Program-made: the position numbers and the translations under genes
In this document: positions 1 through 6,314 of the stretch, one piece after another
Layout of the letters: each line of letters starts with the position of its first letter
Position numbering within the stretch: position 1 is the stretch's first letter
Notes under the pieces: model-generated
Database searches by the model: none
What the model was told of the DNA's origin: nothing
The model's input: the letters and a program-made list of their open reading frames with translations, nothing else
NCBI GenBank assembly: GCA_005788065.1
Contig: SXZD01000041.1
Coordinates: 1 to 8,045, forward strand
Direction of reading: 5' to 3'
DNA: 8,045 bases
Source: Burkholderiales bacterium
GTDB lineage: Bacteria > Pseudomonadota > Gammaproteobacteria > Burkholderiales > Burkholderiaceae_B

Positions 1-192
1 CTGTCCATCGTGCAGATGCCCAAGGGCATTCCCGTGCTGACGCTGGCCATCGGTGAAGCCGGTGCAGCCAACGCCGGACTGTCTGCTGCTGCCATCCTGG
101 CCCTGAACGATGAGCGGCTTGCGACGGCGCTTAAAGATCTGCGGGCGGAGCAGACGGCTGTTGCACGAGCCATGACGCTGCCCGGAGCCTGA
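1..192 (+). CDS. purE: PurE, N5-carboxyaminoimidazole ribonucleotide mutase, C-terminal fragment
   Basis: This is the last 63 codons of a gene that begins outside the window. PurE (class I) converts N5-CAIR to CAIR in the cytoplasm, in de novo purine synthesis. The frame is open from base 1 and reads through 'MPKGIPVLTLAIG', then 'AGAANAGLSAAAILAL', which match the C-terminal part of class I PurE: the active-site-proximal segment followed by the long final helix. The catalytic N-terminal half (GSxSD loop and conserved His) is outside the window, so activity cannot be judged. The TGA at 190-192 lies 4 nt before purK, which acts in the preceding step, so the pair is almost certainly co-transcribed. 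Identity rests on these motifs and on the purK neighbour. Confidence 0.93.
   Translation: MSIVQMPKGIPVLTLAIGEAGAANAGLSAAAILALNDERLATALKDLRAEQTAVARAMTLPGA
184..187 (+). promoter_or_regulatory. Ribosome binding site for purK
   Basis: GGAG lies within the last codons of purE, 9 nt before the purK ATG. It supports the start at 197 and places purK's translation signal inside the upstream gene. Confidence 0.6.
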
Positions 193-196
193 ACAA

Positions 197-1372
197 ATGA
201 ACCGCACTCCCGCCGACGCACCTGCAGCGAGCCCCGGACAGTTTCTCGGCCTGCTTGGTGGTGGACAACTCGGACGCATGTTCTGTGCAGCCGCGCAGGC
301 CATGGGCTACCGGGTCATGGTGGTCGACCCCGCCGCAGAAAGCCCGGCTGCCGCCGTGGCCGACCGTCATCTGCAGGCCGATTATCTTGATGAAGAGGAG
401 CTGGACCAATTGTCAGCGCACTGTGTGGCGGTCACCACCGAATTTGAAAATGTTCCTGCGCAGGCCCTTGCCCGTCTGGCCCAAAGCTGTGCAGTCAGCC
501 CGGATGCACATGCGGTATCGGTCGCGCAAAACCGTCTGGCCGAAAAAGCATTCGCTGTATCGTGCGGTGTCCCGGTGGCACCCCATGCGCCCATCTGCTC
601 ACCTGACGACATCACCCCTGCGCTGGAAAAGCTCTTGCCAGGTATCCTCAAGACAGCGCGCATGGGTTATGACGGCAAAGGACAGGTACGGGTCTCAACG
701 CTGGCGCAATTGCAGCAGGCATTCGCAGATCTCAAGGGTGTTGAATGCGTTCTGGAAAAGCGCCTGAGTCTGGCGCTGGAACTCTCGGTGATCGTGGCAC
801 GCAACCGGGCAGGGCAGTGCGATACCTTCCCCATTGCAGAGAACAGTCACCGCGACGGCATCCTCGACATTTCTGTCGTGCCGGGGCGTGTGCCGCCTGC
901 TATCGCGGCGCAGGCAGCCGACATTGCCCGTACCATGGCCAGCAAGCTCAATTATGTGGGCGTACTGTGCATCGAGTTTTTTCTGCTCACTGACGGACAG
1001 TTGCTCGTCAATGAAATGGCGCCGCGCCCGCACAACAGTGGTCACTACTCCATCGACGCCTGCGTGACCTCCCAGTTCGAGCAGCAGGCGCGCATATTGG
1101 CCGGCCTGCCGCTGGGCAGCACGCGTCAGCATTCCCCCGCCGTCATGGTCAACCTGCTGGGAGACCTGTGGTTTGAACCGGGCTCCGAGGAAGCACGCGA
1201 GCCCGATTGGGCGGGTGTTCTTTGCATGCCCGAAGTGAAACTTCACCTGTACGGCAAGACGCAGGCCAGGCGCGGTCGCAAGATGGGGCATATCACCTGT
1301 GTGGCGGGCACGCTCGATGAGGCATTGCGCGCAGCAGATGCTGTCCGCGTTCATCTGCGCATCGGTCAATGA
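197..1372 (+). CDS. purK: PurK, N5-carboxyaminoimidazole ribonucleotide synthase (ATP-grasp)
   Basis: PurK uses ATP and bicarbonate to carboxylate aminoimidazole ribonucleotide to N5-CAIR, the substrate of PurE. The 391-residue product has the expected order. An N-terminal Rossmann-like domain carries GGGQLGRM at residues 21-28. The ATP-grasp core has K152 followed by the glycine-rich loop 'RMGYDGKGQ' at 155-163. The metal/ATP-binding segment 'NEMAPRPHNSGH' is at 272-283, and a C-terminal domain contains 'KLHLYGK'. Length is typical for the family (about 350-400); the first 14 or so residues are a nonconserved extension. The ATG at 197 is supported by GGAG at 184-187, inside the end of purE, with 9-nt spacing. 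The stop overlaps the next start (ATGA), suggesting translational coupling to sua5. No key motif is missing. Confidence 0.97.
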   Translation: MNRTPADAPAASPGQFLGLLGGGQLGRMFCAAAQAMGYRVMVVDPAAESPAAAVADRHLQADYLDEEELDQLSAHCVAVTTEFENVPAQALARLAQSCAVSPDAHAVSVAQNRLAEKAFAVSCGVPVAPHAPICSPDDITPALEKLLPGILKTARMGYDGKGQVRVSTLAQLQQAFADLKGVECVLEKRLSLALELSVIVARNRAGQCDTFPIAENSHRDGILDISVVPGRVPPAIAAQAADIARTMASKLNYVGVLCIEFFLLTDGQLLVNEMAPRPHNSGHYSIDACVTSQFEQQARILAGLPLGSTRQHSPAVMVNLLGDLWFEPGSEEAREPDWAGVLCMPEVKLHLYGKTQARRGRKMGHITCVAGTLDEALRAADAVRVHLRIGQ

Positions 1373-2556
1373 CGTTCTCAACCCGTTGTCTGCCCTTGAG
1401 CGACGCATCGGTGCAAAACGCCGTTGAATTGCTGCTGGCTGGAGAATTGGTCGCGTTTCCGACCGAGACCGTCTACGGCTTGGGTGCGGATGCAACGCAG
1501 CCTGACGCCGTGCGAAAAATTTTTGAGGCCAAGGGCCGTCCTGCAGATCATCCGCTGATCGTTCACATCGCCGATGGTGACGATCCGCTGCGTTGGGCCG
1601 GGCAATGGTCCGAGCTGGCGCAGCGTCTGGCTGACGTGTTCTGGCCGGGTCCCTTGACGCTCATCGTCCCGCGCCGTGAGGGTGTGTCTGACCTGCTGAC
1701 CGGCGGACAGCCTACCGTCGGTTTGCGGTGCCCTGGCCATCCGGGTGCCCAGTCGCTGCTGTGCGCACTCAAGCGTGCGGGTGGTGGAGCCCTTGCTGCG
1801 CCCTCGGCCAACCGGTTCGGACGCATCAGTCCGACGCAGGCCGCTCATGTCATGGAAGAGTTGGGCGGGCGCATTCCGTTGGTGCTTGATGGGGGTGAGG
1901 CGAATGTCGGTATTGAGTCGACCATCATTGATGTATCACGGGGTTACCCGGTGCTGCTGCGCCCTGGCGACCTGAGTGCCCAGGCCATTGAAAACGCGCT
2001 GGGGCAGCGGGTGGCCCGCCCGGATGCGCATGCGCCGCGTGTTTCCGGTTCTTTGGAAAGTCATTACGCCCCGCAAAAACCCCTGCGTCAGGTGCCCGCA
2101 TCGGCGATGGCTGATGTGCTTCACAGTTGTGCCCTGACCGGTGCGTTGCCGGTGGTGGTGCTGGGCTGGTCGCCGTCTGTGATTCAGGCTGCCGCTGCCA
2201 ACGGTTTGCAGGCTGTATCGCGCCAATTACTCAAGGAGCATCTGGACACCGCTCACAGGCCAGATGACATGACGGGTGCCCCAACCGACGGAAACCCGGC
2301 CTCCGGATTCTCTGGCAGCCTGCGTTACACGGAACAGACCCAGCGCTACCTGATCGGGCAGGGCCTGAGTGACCGCGCAGGACTCTACATGCCACTGTCC
2401 AATGACGTACACGAGATTGCCCATGATCTGTATGCGGCGCTGCGCTGGGCCGATCATCAGCCAGTCAGGGCCATATGGGTCGAGCAAGCGCCGGCGACAG
2501 CCGATTGGGAGGGTGTGGCGGACCGTCTGCGTCGCGCTTCTGCGGGGCATGCGTAG
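1369..2556 (+). CDS. tsaC: Sua5/TsaC-type L-threonylcarbamoyladenylate synthase
   Basis: This enzyme makes L-threonylcarbamoyl-AMP from threonine, bicarbonate and ATP, the first step of t6A formation at position 37 of ANN-decoding tRNAs. The 395-residue product is the long, two-domain Sua5 type rather than the short TsaC/YrdC form. The YrdC domain (about 10-205) has 'FPTETVYGLGADA' at 30-42, the KxR pair K55/R57 and 'PSAN' at 145-148. The linker motif S-x3-HYAP lies at 228-235 and a Sua5 C-terminal domain follows, ending in 'LYAALRWAD' and 'DRLRRA'. A hydrophilic stretch at about 284-338 separates the two halves of that C-terminal domain and looks longer than usual. The ATG overlaps the purK stop (ATGA), with no strong Shine-Dalgarno sequence, as expected for a coupled start. 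The symbol sua5 is equally suitable. Confidence 0.94.
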   Translation: MTFSTRCLPLSDASVQNAVELLLAGELVAFPTETVYGLGADATQPDAVRKIFEAKGRPADHPLIVHIADGDDPLRWAGQWSELAQRLADVFWPGPLTLIVPRREGVSDLLTGGQPTVGLRCPGHPGAQSLLCALKRAGGGALAAPSANRFGRISPTQAAHVMEELGGRIPLVLDGGEANVGIESTIIDVSRGYPVLLRPGDLSAQAIENALGQRVARPDAHAPRVSGSLESHYAPQKPLRQVPASAMADVLHSCALTGALPVVVLGWSPSVIQAAAANGLQAVSRQLLKEHLDTAHRPDDMTGAPTDGNPASGFSGSLRYTEQTQRYLIGQGLSDRAGLYMPLSNDVHEIAHDLYAALRWADHQPVRAIWVEQAPATADWEGVADRLRRASAGHA

Positions 2557-2695
2557 TCGCGTCCGGCATTTTTGGATTGGGTTGAGGCATATACCCCTGG
2601 CTGACAGGACGCTTGTCCGAGCCCGCCTGACATCACACCCAAAATAGTCTGAAAAAAATCGAACTCTTTGGACCGAATTGTTCACTCACAAGAAC

Positions 2696-2702
2696 AGGAG
2701 GT
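2696..2702 (+). promoter_or_regulatory. Strong ribosome binding site deciding the start at 2710
   Basis: AGGAGGT is a near-complete anti-16S match, 7 nt upstream of the ATG at 2710. It settles the start of the following gene against an in-frame TTG at 2668, which has no comparable signal. It is the best ribosome binding site in the window, so this protein may be well translated. Confidence 0.85.
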
Positions 2703-2709
2703 TAAATCA

Positions 2710-3438
2710 ATGAGTTCAAATTCCCCATTCGGCAGACAGGCTGGCACCCAAGTTGGTTCAACTGGGTCTTCATCTTTTGATTTTCAGAAACGGCTCGGTC
2801 GTTCACCCGCAGGACTAGTGCCCGCCACGTCATCCGTCACGTCATCCCCCACATCGTCCGCCATCGCGAGCCCATCGGGCTACCAGGCAGCAGGCGGTGT
2901 GTCCGGCTCAGCCCAAGGTCCCACCGCGTTTTCGGTCGGCGCCAGTCAGGCTCCCACGCGGCTTGATGACCTGATTGCGCTGCTTTCGTCCATCGACATG
3001 GCTGCACAGCCAGACCCGGCTGCGCCCAACACCCTCATCATTCCCCTGCAGGGTGAGCCACGGTTCCGCATCGTCGCACCGCCAGACTCGCATTTCATGA
3101 TGTTGGTGGCTGACGTGTTTACCGGCAATGAGCAGGAGATTTCCCAGATGGCGCCATCGCTGCTGCATGCCAACTACACCTGCCAGCGGCTGGCACTGGA
3201 GGCGCAGTTGCCCGGAGTGGGTGCGGATATCCTGCCCGAAGAGGCAAAAACCCAGTGGCTACCCGTCATGGGGCTGGATTTGGAGCGCATGACCGTGGTG
3301 CTGTCGCTACAGATTCCTTATCGGCGCGTCGACGACGAAGACTTCGGTGACTTCATGTCGGGTCTGGTTGAAACCATAGCCAATGATGCAGAGGTGCTGG
3401 TGCAGCAGTTCAAGGCAATCACGGCCAGCATCGCTTGA
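2710..3438 (+). CDS. Uncharacterised protein with Ser/Thr/Pro-rich N-terminus and CesT-like (type III chaperone-like) C-terminal domain
   Basis: The 242-residue product cannot be named with certainty. Residues 1-83 are low complexity (Ser, Thr, Gly, Ala, Pro), including three TSSx units at 40-51, and have no signal peptide or membrane segment. Residues about 84-242 look folded. They begin with a helix ('LDDLIALLSSID'), continue through strands around 'NTLIIPLQG' and 'FRIVAPP', reach a helix with 'LLHANY', then a strand pair ('MGLDLERMTVVLSLQIPY') and a final acidic helix. This order resembles the CesT/Tir chaperone fold, in which an LLxxN helix precedes a 'glD...v.l...lp' hairpin and a terminal helix. 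That is inference by eye; no type III secretion genes are visible nearby. The start at 2710 is fixed by AGGAGGT. The gene lies 153 nt after sua5 and converges with panD 27 nt downstream. It is probably cytoplasmic. An alternative is an unrelated alpha/beta domain of unknown function. Confidence 0.8.
   Translation: MSSNSPFGRQAGTQVGSTGSSSFDFQKRLGRSPAGLVPATSSVTSSPTSSAIASPSGYQAAGGVSGSAQGPTAFSVGASQAPTRLDDLIALLSSIDMAAQPDPAAPNTLIIPLQGEPRFRIVAPPDSHFMMLVADVFTGNEQEISQMAPSLLHANYTCQRLALEAQLPGVGADILPEEAKTQWLPVMGLDLERMTVVLSLQIPYRRVDDEDFGDFMSGLVETIANDAEVLVQQFKAITASIA
2827..2862 (+). repeat. Three tandem 12-bp units encoding TSSx in the low-complexity N-terminus
   Basis: Three consecutive imperfect 12-mers (ACGTCATCCGTC, ACGTCATCCCCC, ACATCGTCCGCC) are in frame and encode TSSV-TSSP-TSSA at residues 40-51. 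The first two differ at only two positions. The 12-bp period preserves the reading frame, so copy number could change without breaking the gene. Confidence 0.75.
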
Positions 3439-3459
3439 GCCGCATTGTCAGGTGCGGCT
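3438..3459. terminator. Candidate bidirectional terminator hairpin between convergent genes
   Basis: AGCCGCA (3438-3444) and TGCGGCT (3453-3459) form a perfect 7-bp stem with an 8-nt loop. The hairpin starts at the last base of the CesT-like gene's stop and ends 6 nt before the panD stop. Its position in the only gap between two convergent units fits a shared terminator. No T tract follows on either strand, so it does not meet the classical intrinsic terminator pattern; it could instead be a 3' stabilising hairpin. Confidence 0.45.
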
Positions 3460-3465
3460 GCGTGT

Positions 3466-3846
3466 TCACATCGCTTGCGTCGGAATGAAGCCGCGCTTTT
3501 CGACCATGCGATTGTTGTCGTCTACAAACACCAGTTTGGGCTGAAAGGTGGCCACTTCGGTATCGTCGAGCATTCCGTAGGTTGCAATGATGACCAAGTC
3601 ACCTTTTTGTGCCCGACGCGCTGCCGCGCCATTGAGCGAAATCATGCCGCTGCCGCGCTCGCCCTTGATGGCATACGTGGAAAAGCGTTCGCCGTTGTCG
3701 ATCACATACACGTCAATGCGCTGAAACTCGACAATACCGGATGCTTCCAGCAGGTTTTCGTCGATGGCGCATGAGCCTTCGTAGTGCAATTCGCAGTGCG
3801 TTACCTTGGCACGGTGGATTTTGCCCAGAAGCATTTCGCGTTGCAT
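3466..3846 (-). CDS. panD: PanD, aspartate 1-decarboxylase proenzyme
   Basis: PanD decarboxylates L-aspartate to beta-alanine for pantothenate synthesis, using a pyruvoyl cofactor made by self-cleavage. The 126-residue product matches the bacterial family in length. The cleavage site 'YEGSC' places Gly24-Ser25 exactly where expected, so Ser25 would become the pyruvoyl group. Other residues known to matter in the Escherichia coli enzyme are present at the same numbers: K9, R54, T57, Y58 and N72. The ATG is 2 nt after the panC stop, with GGAG (plus-strand 3855-3858) 8 nt upstream and inside the end of panC. It is the last gene of the dgk-panB-panC-panD unit. Class I PanD in some bacteria needs PanZ/PanM to mature; no such gene is visible here. 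Confidence 0.97.
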   Translation of the reverse strand: MQREMLLGKIHRAKVTHCELHYEGSCAIDENLLEASGIVEFQRIDVYVIDNGERFSTYAIKGERGSGMISLNGAAARRAQKGDLVIIATYGMLDDTEVATFQPKLVFVDDNNRMVEKRGFIPTQAM

Positions 3847-3848
3847 GT

Positions 3849-4697
3849 TCAGATCTCCAGATTGTCGATCAGGCGGGTCGCGCCCAATTTGACCGCCGCC
3901 AGTATCACCAGCGCTTCATTGGCGTCTAGGTCGGCTTGGCTGGGGGTAAGCAGGTTTTTCTGCATCCTGATTGAAATGTAGTCCGGTTGCCAGCCACGTT
4001 CAAGCAAAATGCGACGGGCATCGGCTTCCAGTTGGAGCAGTCGGTCTGTTCGGCCAGCGCCGTCAAGCCACTGCTGCCGGGTTTGCTGAAGCACACGGTA
4101 CAGATGCGGCGCCTCTGCCCGCTCGGTGGTAGTCAGGTAGCCATTGCGTGACGACATGGCAAGACCGTCGGTTTCGCGAATCGTGTCGGCCGGAATGATC
4201 TCGATCGGCATGGCCAGTTGCGACACCATGCGACGGATGACCATCAATTGCTGATAGTCTTTTTTACCAAATACGGCCACCCGTGGCTGTGTGCAATTGA
4301 ACAGTTTAGTGACAACCGTGCTCACGCCATTGAAAAAGCCGGGGCGAAACTCGCCCTCCAAGATGTCGCCCAAGTCGCCTGGTGGGGTTACCCGAAAGTC
4401 TTGCGGAACGGGGTACAGGTCTTTTTCGGTAGGTGCAAACAGCACATACACGCCTTCTTTTTCGAGCATGGCGATATCGCGCTCCATGGTGCGCGGATAC
4501 TTGTCGAAATCTTCGTTGGGACCGAATTGCAGGCGGTTGACGAAAATACTGGCCACCACCGGGTCGCCATGGCGTTGGGCCAGACGCATCAGCGATAGAT
4601 GACCCTCGTGCAGGTTGCCCATCGTCGGGACAAACGCGATGCGGTTTTGACCCCGCAACTGATCGCGCAGATCCGCGATGGAAGAGATGATTTTCAT
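3849..4697 (-). CDS. panC: PanC, pantoate--beta-alanine ligase (pantothenate synthetase)
   Basis: PanC joins pantoate and beta-alanine with ATP, via pantoyl-adenylate, giving pantothenate, the precursor of coenzyme A. The 282-residue product is full length for the family. Visible motifs are the HIGH-type nucleotide-binding segment 'PTMGNLHEGH' at 24-33, 'SIFVNRLQFGPNEDF' at 50-64 with 'YPRT' at 67-70, 'GKKDYQQ' at 144-150, and the KMSKS-like 'GLAMSSRNGYL' at 178-188. The start is fixed by the family N-terminus ('MKIISSIADLR'); no later ATG precedes the PTMG motif. The 15-nt gap to panB holds a CA/TG dinucleotide run and no recognisable Shine-Dalgarno sequence, so translation may depend on coupling to panB. 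Its substrate beta-alanine comes from the adjacent panD. Confidence 0.97.
   Translation of the reverse strand: MKIISSIADLRDQLRGQNRIAFVPTMGNLHEGHLSLMRLAQRHGDPVVASIFVNRLQFGPNEDFDKYPRTMERDIAMLEKEGVYVLFAPTEKDLYPVPQDFRVTPPGDLGDILEGEFRPGFFNGVSTVVTKLFNCTQPRVAVFGKKDYQQLMVIRRMVSQLAMPIEIIPADTIRETDGLAMSSRNGYLTTTERAEAPHLYRVLQQTRQQWLDGAGRTDRLLQLEADARRILLERGWQPDYISIRMQKNLLTPSQADLDANEALVILAAVKLGATRLIDNLEI
3855..3858 (-). promoter_or_regulatory. Ribosome binding site for panD
   Basis: The minus strand reads GGAG inside the 3' end of panC, 8 nt before the panD ATG. It supports the start at 3846 and gives panD its own translation signal despite the 2-nt intergenic gap. Confidence 0.65.
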
Positions 4698-4700
4698 TTT

Positions 4701-4711
4701 TGTGTGTGTGT
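4701..4711. repeat. (TG)5 dinucleotide run in the panB-panC gap
   Basis: An 11-nt alternating TG tract (CACACA on the coding strand) occupies most of the 15 nt between the panB stop and the panC ATG. It takes the place where a ribosome binding site would be expected. Confidence 0.85.
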
Positions 4712-4712
4712 C

Positions 4713-5546
4713 TTAGAAGCAGTGTTCGGCTGCCGGAAATTCTTTTTCTTTGACGGCTTTGACATAACGGGTGAAGGCGCTTTGCACGGAGTCAGAGCCC
4801 TCCATGAAGTTACGTACAAACCGCGCCTTGCGCCCCGGATAAACGCCCAGAAGGTCGTGCATGACCAGTACCTGGCCGTCGCATTCAGGACCTGCGCCAA
4901 TGCCGATGGTCGCAATTTTAATGGATTTGCTGATGTTTGCGCCCACTTCGCGCGGAATCGCCTCAAGCACGAGCAGACTCACCCCGGCGTTCTCAAGGCT
5001 GCTTGCCTCGCGCATCAGGCGTGCTGCGGCTTCGTCACCTCGCCCTTGCACCTTGTAACCGCCAAGGGCGTGCACCGATTGGGGAGTCAGGCCGATGTGG
5101 CCGCAGACCGGTATGTCGCGGCGAACCAGAAACTCGATGGTTGGCATCAACCATTCACCGCCCTCAAGCTTGACCATGTGGGCGCCGGCCGCAAGAAACC
5201 GGGCAGCGTTCTCATAGGCCTGCTCAGGGCTTTTCTGGTAGCTGCCAAACGGCATGTCGGCAATCACCAGTGGTCTGCGGGCGCCACGAGCCACGCAGGC
5301 AGTGTGATAGAGCATCTGTTCCATGGTGACCGGCAGGGTGGAGTCGTAACCTGCTACCACCATGCCCAGCGAGTCGCCGATCAGCAGGATGTCCACGCCA
5401 CAGTTGTCCATCAGCGTGGCAAAGCTGGCGTCGTAACAGGTCAGCATGGCGATCTTCTCGCCGGCTGTCTTCATGGCGGCCAGACGCGTCACAGTGACCG
5501 GTGGCTGTGCCATCGGGTCGGTTCCCTGCTTCGGTTGAGCGCTCAT
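4713..5546 (-). CDS. panB: PanB, 3-methyl-2-oxobutanoate hydroxymethyltransferase
   Basis: PanB transfers a hydroxymethyl group from 5,10-methylene-tetrahydrofolate to alpha-ketoisovalerate, making ketopantoate, the committed step of pantothenate synthesis. The 277-residue product is a full-length TIM-barrel member. Metal and substrate residues are recognisable: 'IGDSLGMV' at 56-63 (D58), 'DMPFGSY' at 97-103 (D97), 'KLEGG' at 126-130 (E128), 'VHALGGYKVQGR' at 158-169, and the catalytic glutamate region 'LVLEAIP' (E194). 'IGIGAG' and 'CDGQVLVMHDLLG' follow. Two starts are possible: the ATG at 5546, and M12, which is preceded by an AGGGA element. The first 16 or so residues are unconserved, so the choice is open. 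The stop is 15 nt before panC and the start 24 nt after the deoxynucleoside kinase gene. Confidence 0.97.
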   Translation of the reverse strand: MSAQPKQGTDPMAQPPVTVTRLAAMKTAGEKIAMLTCYDASFATLMDNCGVDILLIGDSLGMVVAGYDSTLPVTMEQMLYHTACVARGARRPLVIADMPFGSYQKSPEQAYENAARFLAAGAHMVKLEGGEWLMPTIEFLVRRDIPVCGHIGLTPQSVHALGGYKVQGRGDEAAARLMREASSLENAGVSLLVLEAIPREVGANISKSIKIATIGIGAGPECDGQVLVMHDLLGVYPGRKARFVRNFMEGSDSVQSAFTRYVKAVKEKEFPAAEHCF

Positions 5547-5570
5547 GGTGTGTCCGTTTCTGTTTCTATA

Positions 5571-6263
5571 TCAGGCGGCTCGATTGAAGAACTCGCGCTT
5601 GCCGCGCATGGTTTCAATCTGACGGATGAGCAGGTCGAAATCTTCGTCCTGGTCGATGGGATTCAGATGCTGCGTGTTGACGATCAGTAGCGGTGCTTCA
5701 TCATAGTGATAGAAAAACCGGCTGTAGCTCTCGGACAGTTCGCGCAGGTAGTTTGCGGAGATGCCCTGCTCATAGCTGTTGCCGCGTTTTTGTACGCGTT
5801 CGATCAGGCTTTCGGTGGGCGCCTGCAGATAGATGACCAGATCAGGCGTGGGCGCATGCGGGCGCTGGTTCTCATAAATCTGCTGATAGAGCTTCAGTTC
5901 CTCTTCGTCCAGCGTGAGCGAGGCAAACAGCCTGTCCTTGTCGATCAGGTAGTCACTGATCATCAGTGTTTCAAAAAAGTCGCGCTGCGACAGGCTGCGC
6001 AACTGGTTGACCCGCTGGAACAGGAAGAACAACTGTGTGGGCAGGGCATAACGCGACGCATCTTTGTAGAACTTGATCAGAAAGGGGTTCTCTTCAGGTT
6101 CTTCCAGCAACAGTTGACCGTTGAGCTTTTCCGCCATCTTGCGGGCCAGCGATGTTTTTCCGACCCCAATGGGGCCTTCGATCACAATGTGTCTGTAGCG
6201 TTCAGGCAACAAATCAAACTCACTTCCATGGCACGCCGGTATGGGGTTCGTTGCCGCAGGCAT
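5571..6263 (-). CDS. Deoxynucleoside kinase family protein (dGK/dAK-like)
   Basis: Deoxynucleoside kinases phosphorylate salvaged deoxynucleosides to 5'-monophosphates with a nucleoside triphosphate donor; the exact substrate here is unknown. The 230-residue product has the P-loop 'GPIGVGKTS' at 30-38 and an acidic catalytic segment 'LEEPEENPF' at 53-61. A substrate-binding helix with 'TQLFFLFQR' spans 76-84 and 'DKDRLFA' lies at 108-114. The later 'RVQKRGNSYEQ' is the LID-type arginine-rich segment, followed by the family's 'YLRELSESY'. The neighbour order with pcnB, folK and panB is recurrent in betaproteobacteria (from memory). No clear Shine-Dalgarno sequence precedes the ATG at 6263. TTG codon 18 (6212), 6 nt after GGAAGTGAG, is an alternative start that keeps the conserved domain. 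It heads the short-spaced run dgk-panB-panC-panD. Confidence 0.92.
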   Translation of the reverse strand: MPAATNPIPACHGSEFDLLPERYRHIVIEGPIGVGKTSLARKMAEKLNGQLLLEEPEENPFLIKFYKDASRYALPTQLFFLFQRVNQLRSLSQRDFFETLMISDYLIDKDRLFASLTLDEEELKLYQQIYENQRPHAPTPDLVIYLQAPTESLIERVQKRGNSYEQGISANYLRELSESYSRFFYHYDEAPLLIVNTQHLNPIDQDEDFDLLIRQIETMRGKREFFNRAA

Positions 6264-6298
6264 GCGGCACCGGCCGATCCGGCATCAGTTTCAGGCGC

Positions 6299-6304
6299 AG
6301 TGTA
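6299..6304 (-). promoter_or_regulatory. Weak candidate -10 element upstream of the dgk-panBCD unit
   Basis: The minus strand reads TACACT, matching TATAAT at four of six positions, 35 nt before the dgk ATG. No good -35 hexamer lies 16-18 bp upstream; that position falls in the 6315-6352 palindrome, which would suit a site where a regulator helps or blocks polymerase. Support is weak. Confidence 0.22.
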
Positions 6305-6314
6305 GCGCAAAGCC

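Noticed and set aside
695..1495. A 266-codon open frame on the minus strand opposite purK and the start of sua5
   Set aside because: It is antisense to well-supported genes and has an Arg/His-rich, motif-free translation typical of a shadow frame.
2668..2709. TTG start 14 codons upstream of the CesT-like gene
   Set aside because: It has no ribosome binding site, whereas AGGAGGT sits 7 nt before the ATG at 2710; the region itself contains that binding site.
2557..2709. Possible sua5 terminator or promoter in the 153-nt gap, including GGAC-gctt-GTCC at 2607-2618
   Set aside because: The stem is only 4 bp with no T tract, and no hexamer pair with 16-18 bp spacing resembles a sigma-70 promoter. 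The A-rich stretch near 2641-2660 alone is not enough.
3429..3477. 9-nt direct repeat CATCGCTTG flanking the convergent hairpin (3429-3437 and 3469-3477)
   Set aside because: Both copies are inside the ends of coding regions on opposite strands, and a 9-mer match at this distance can arise by chance.
4599..5690. A 363-codon open frame on the plus strand opposite panB and panC
   Set aside because: It lies antisense to two genes with complete family motifs. Its translation shows no recognisable domain, and GC-rich codon usage commonly opens such shadow frames.
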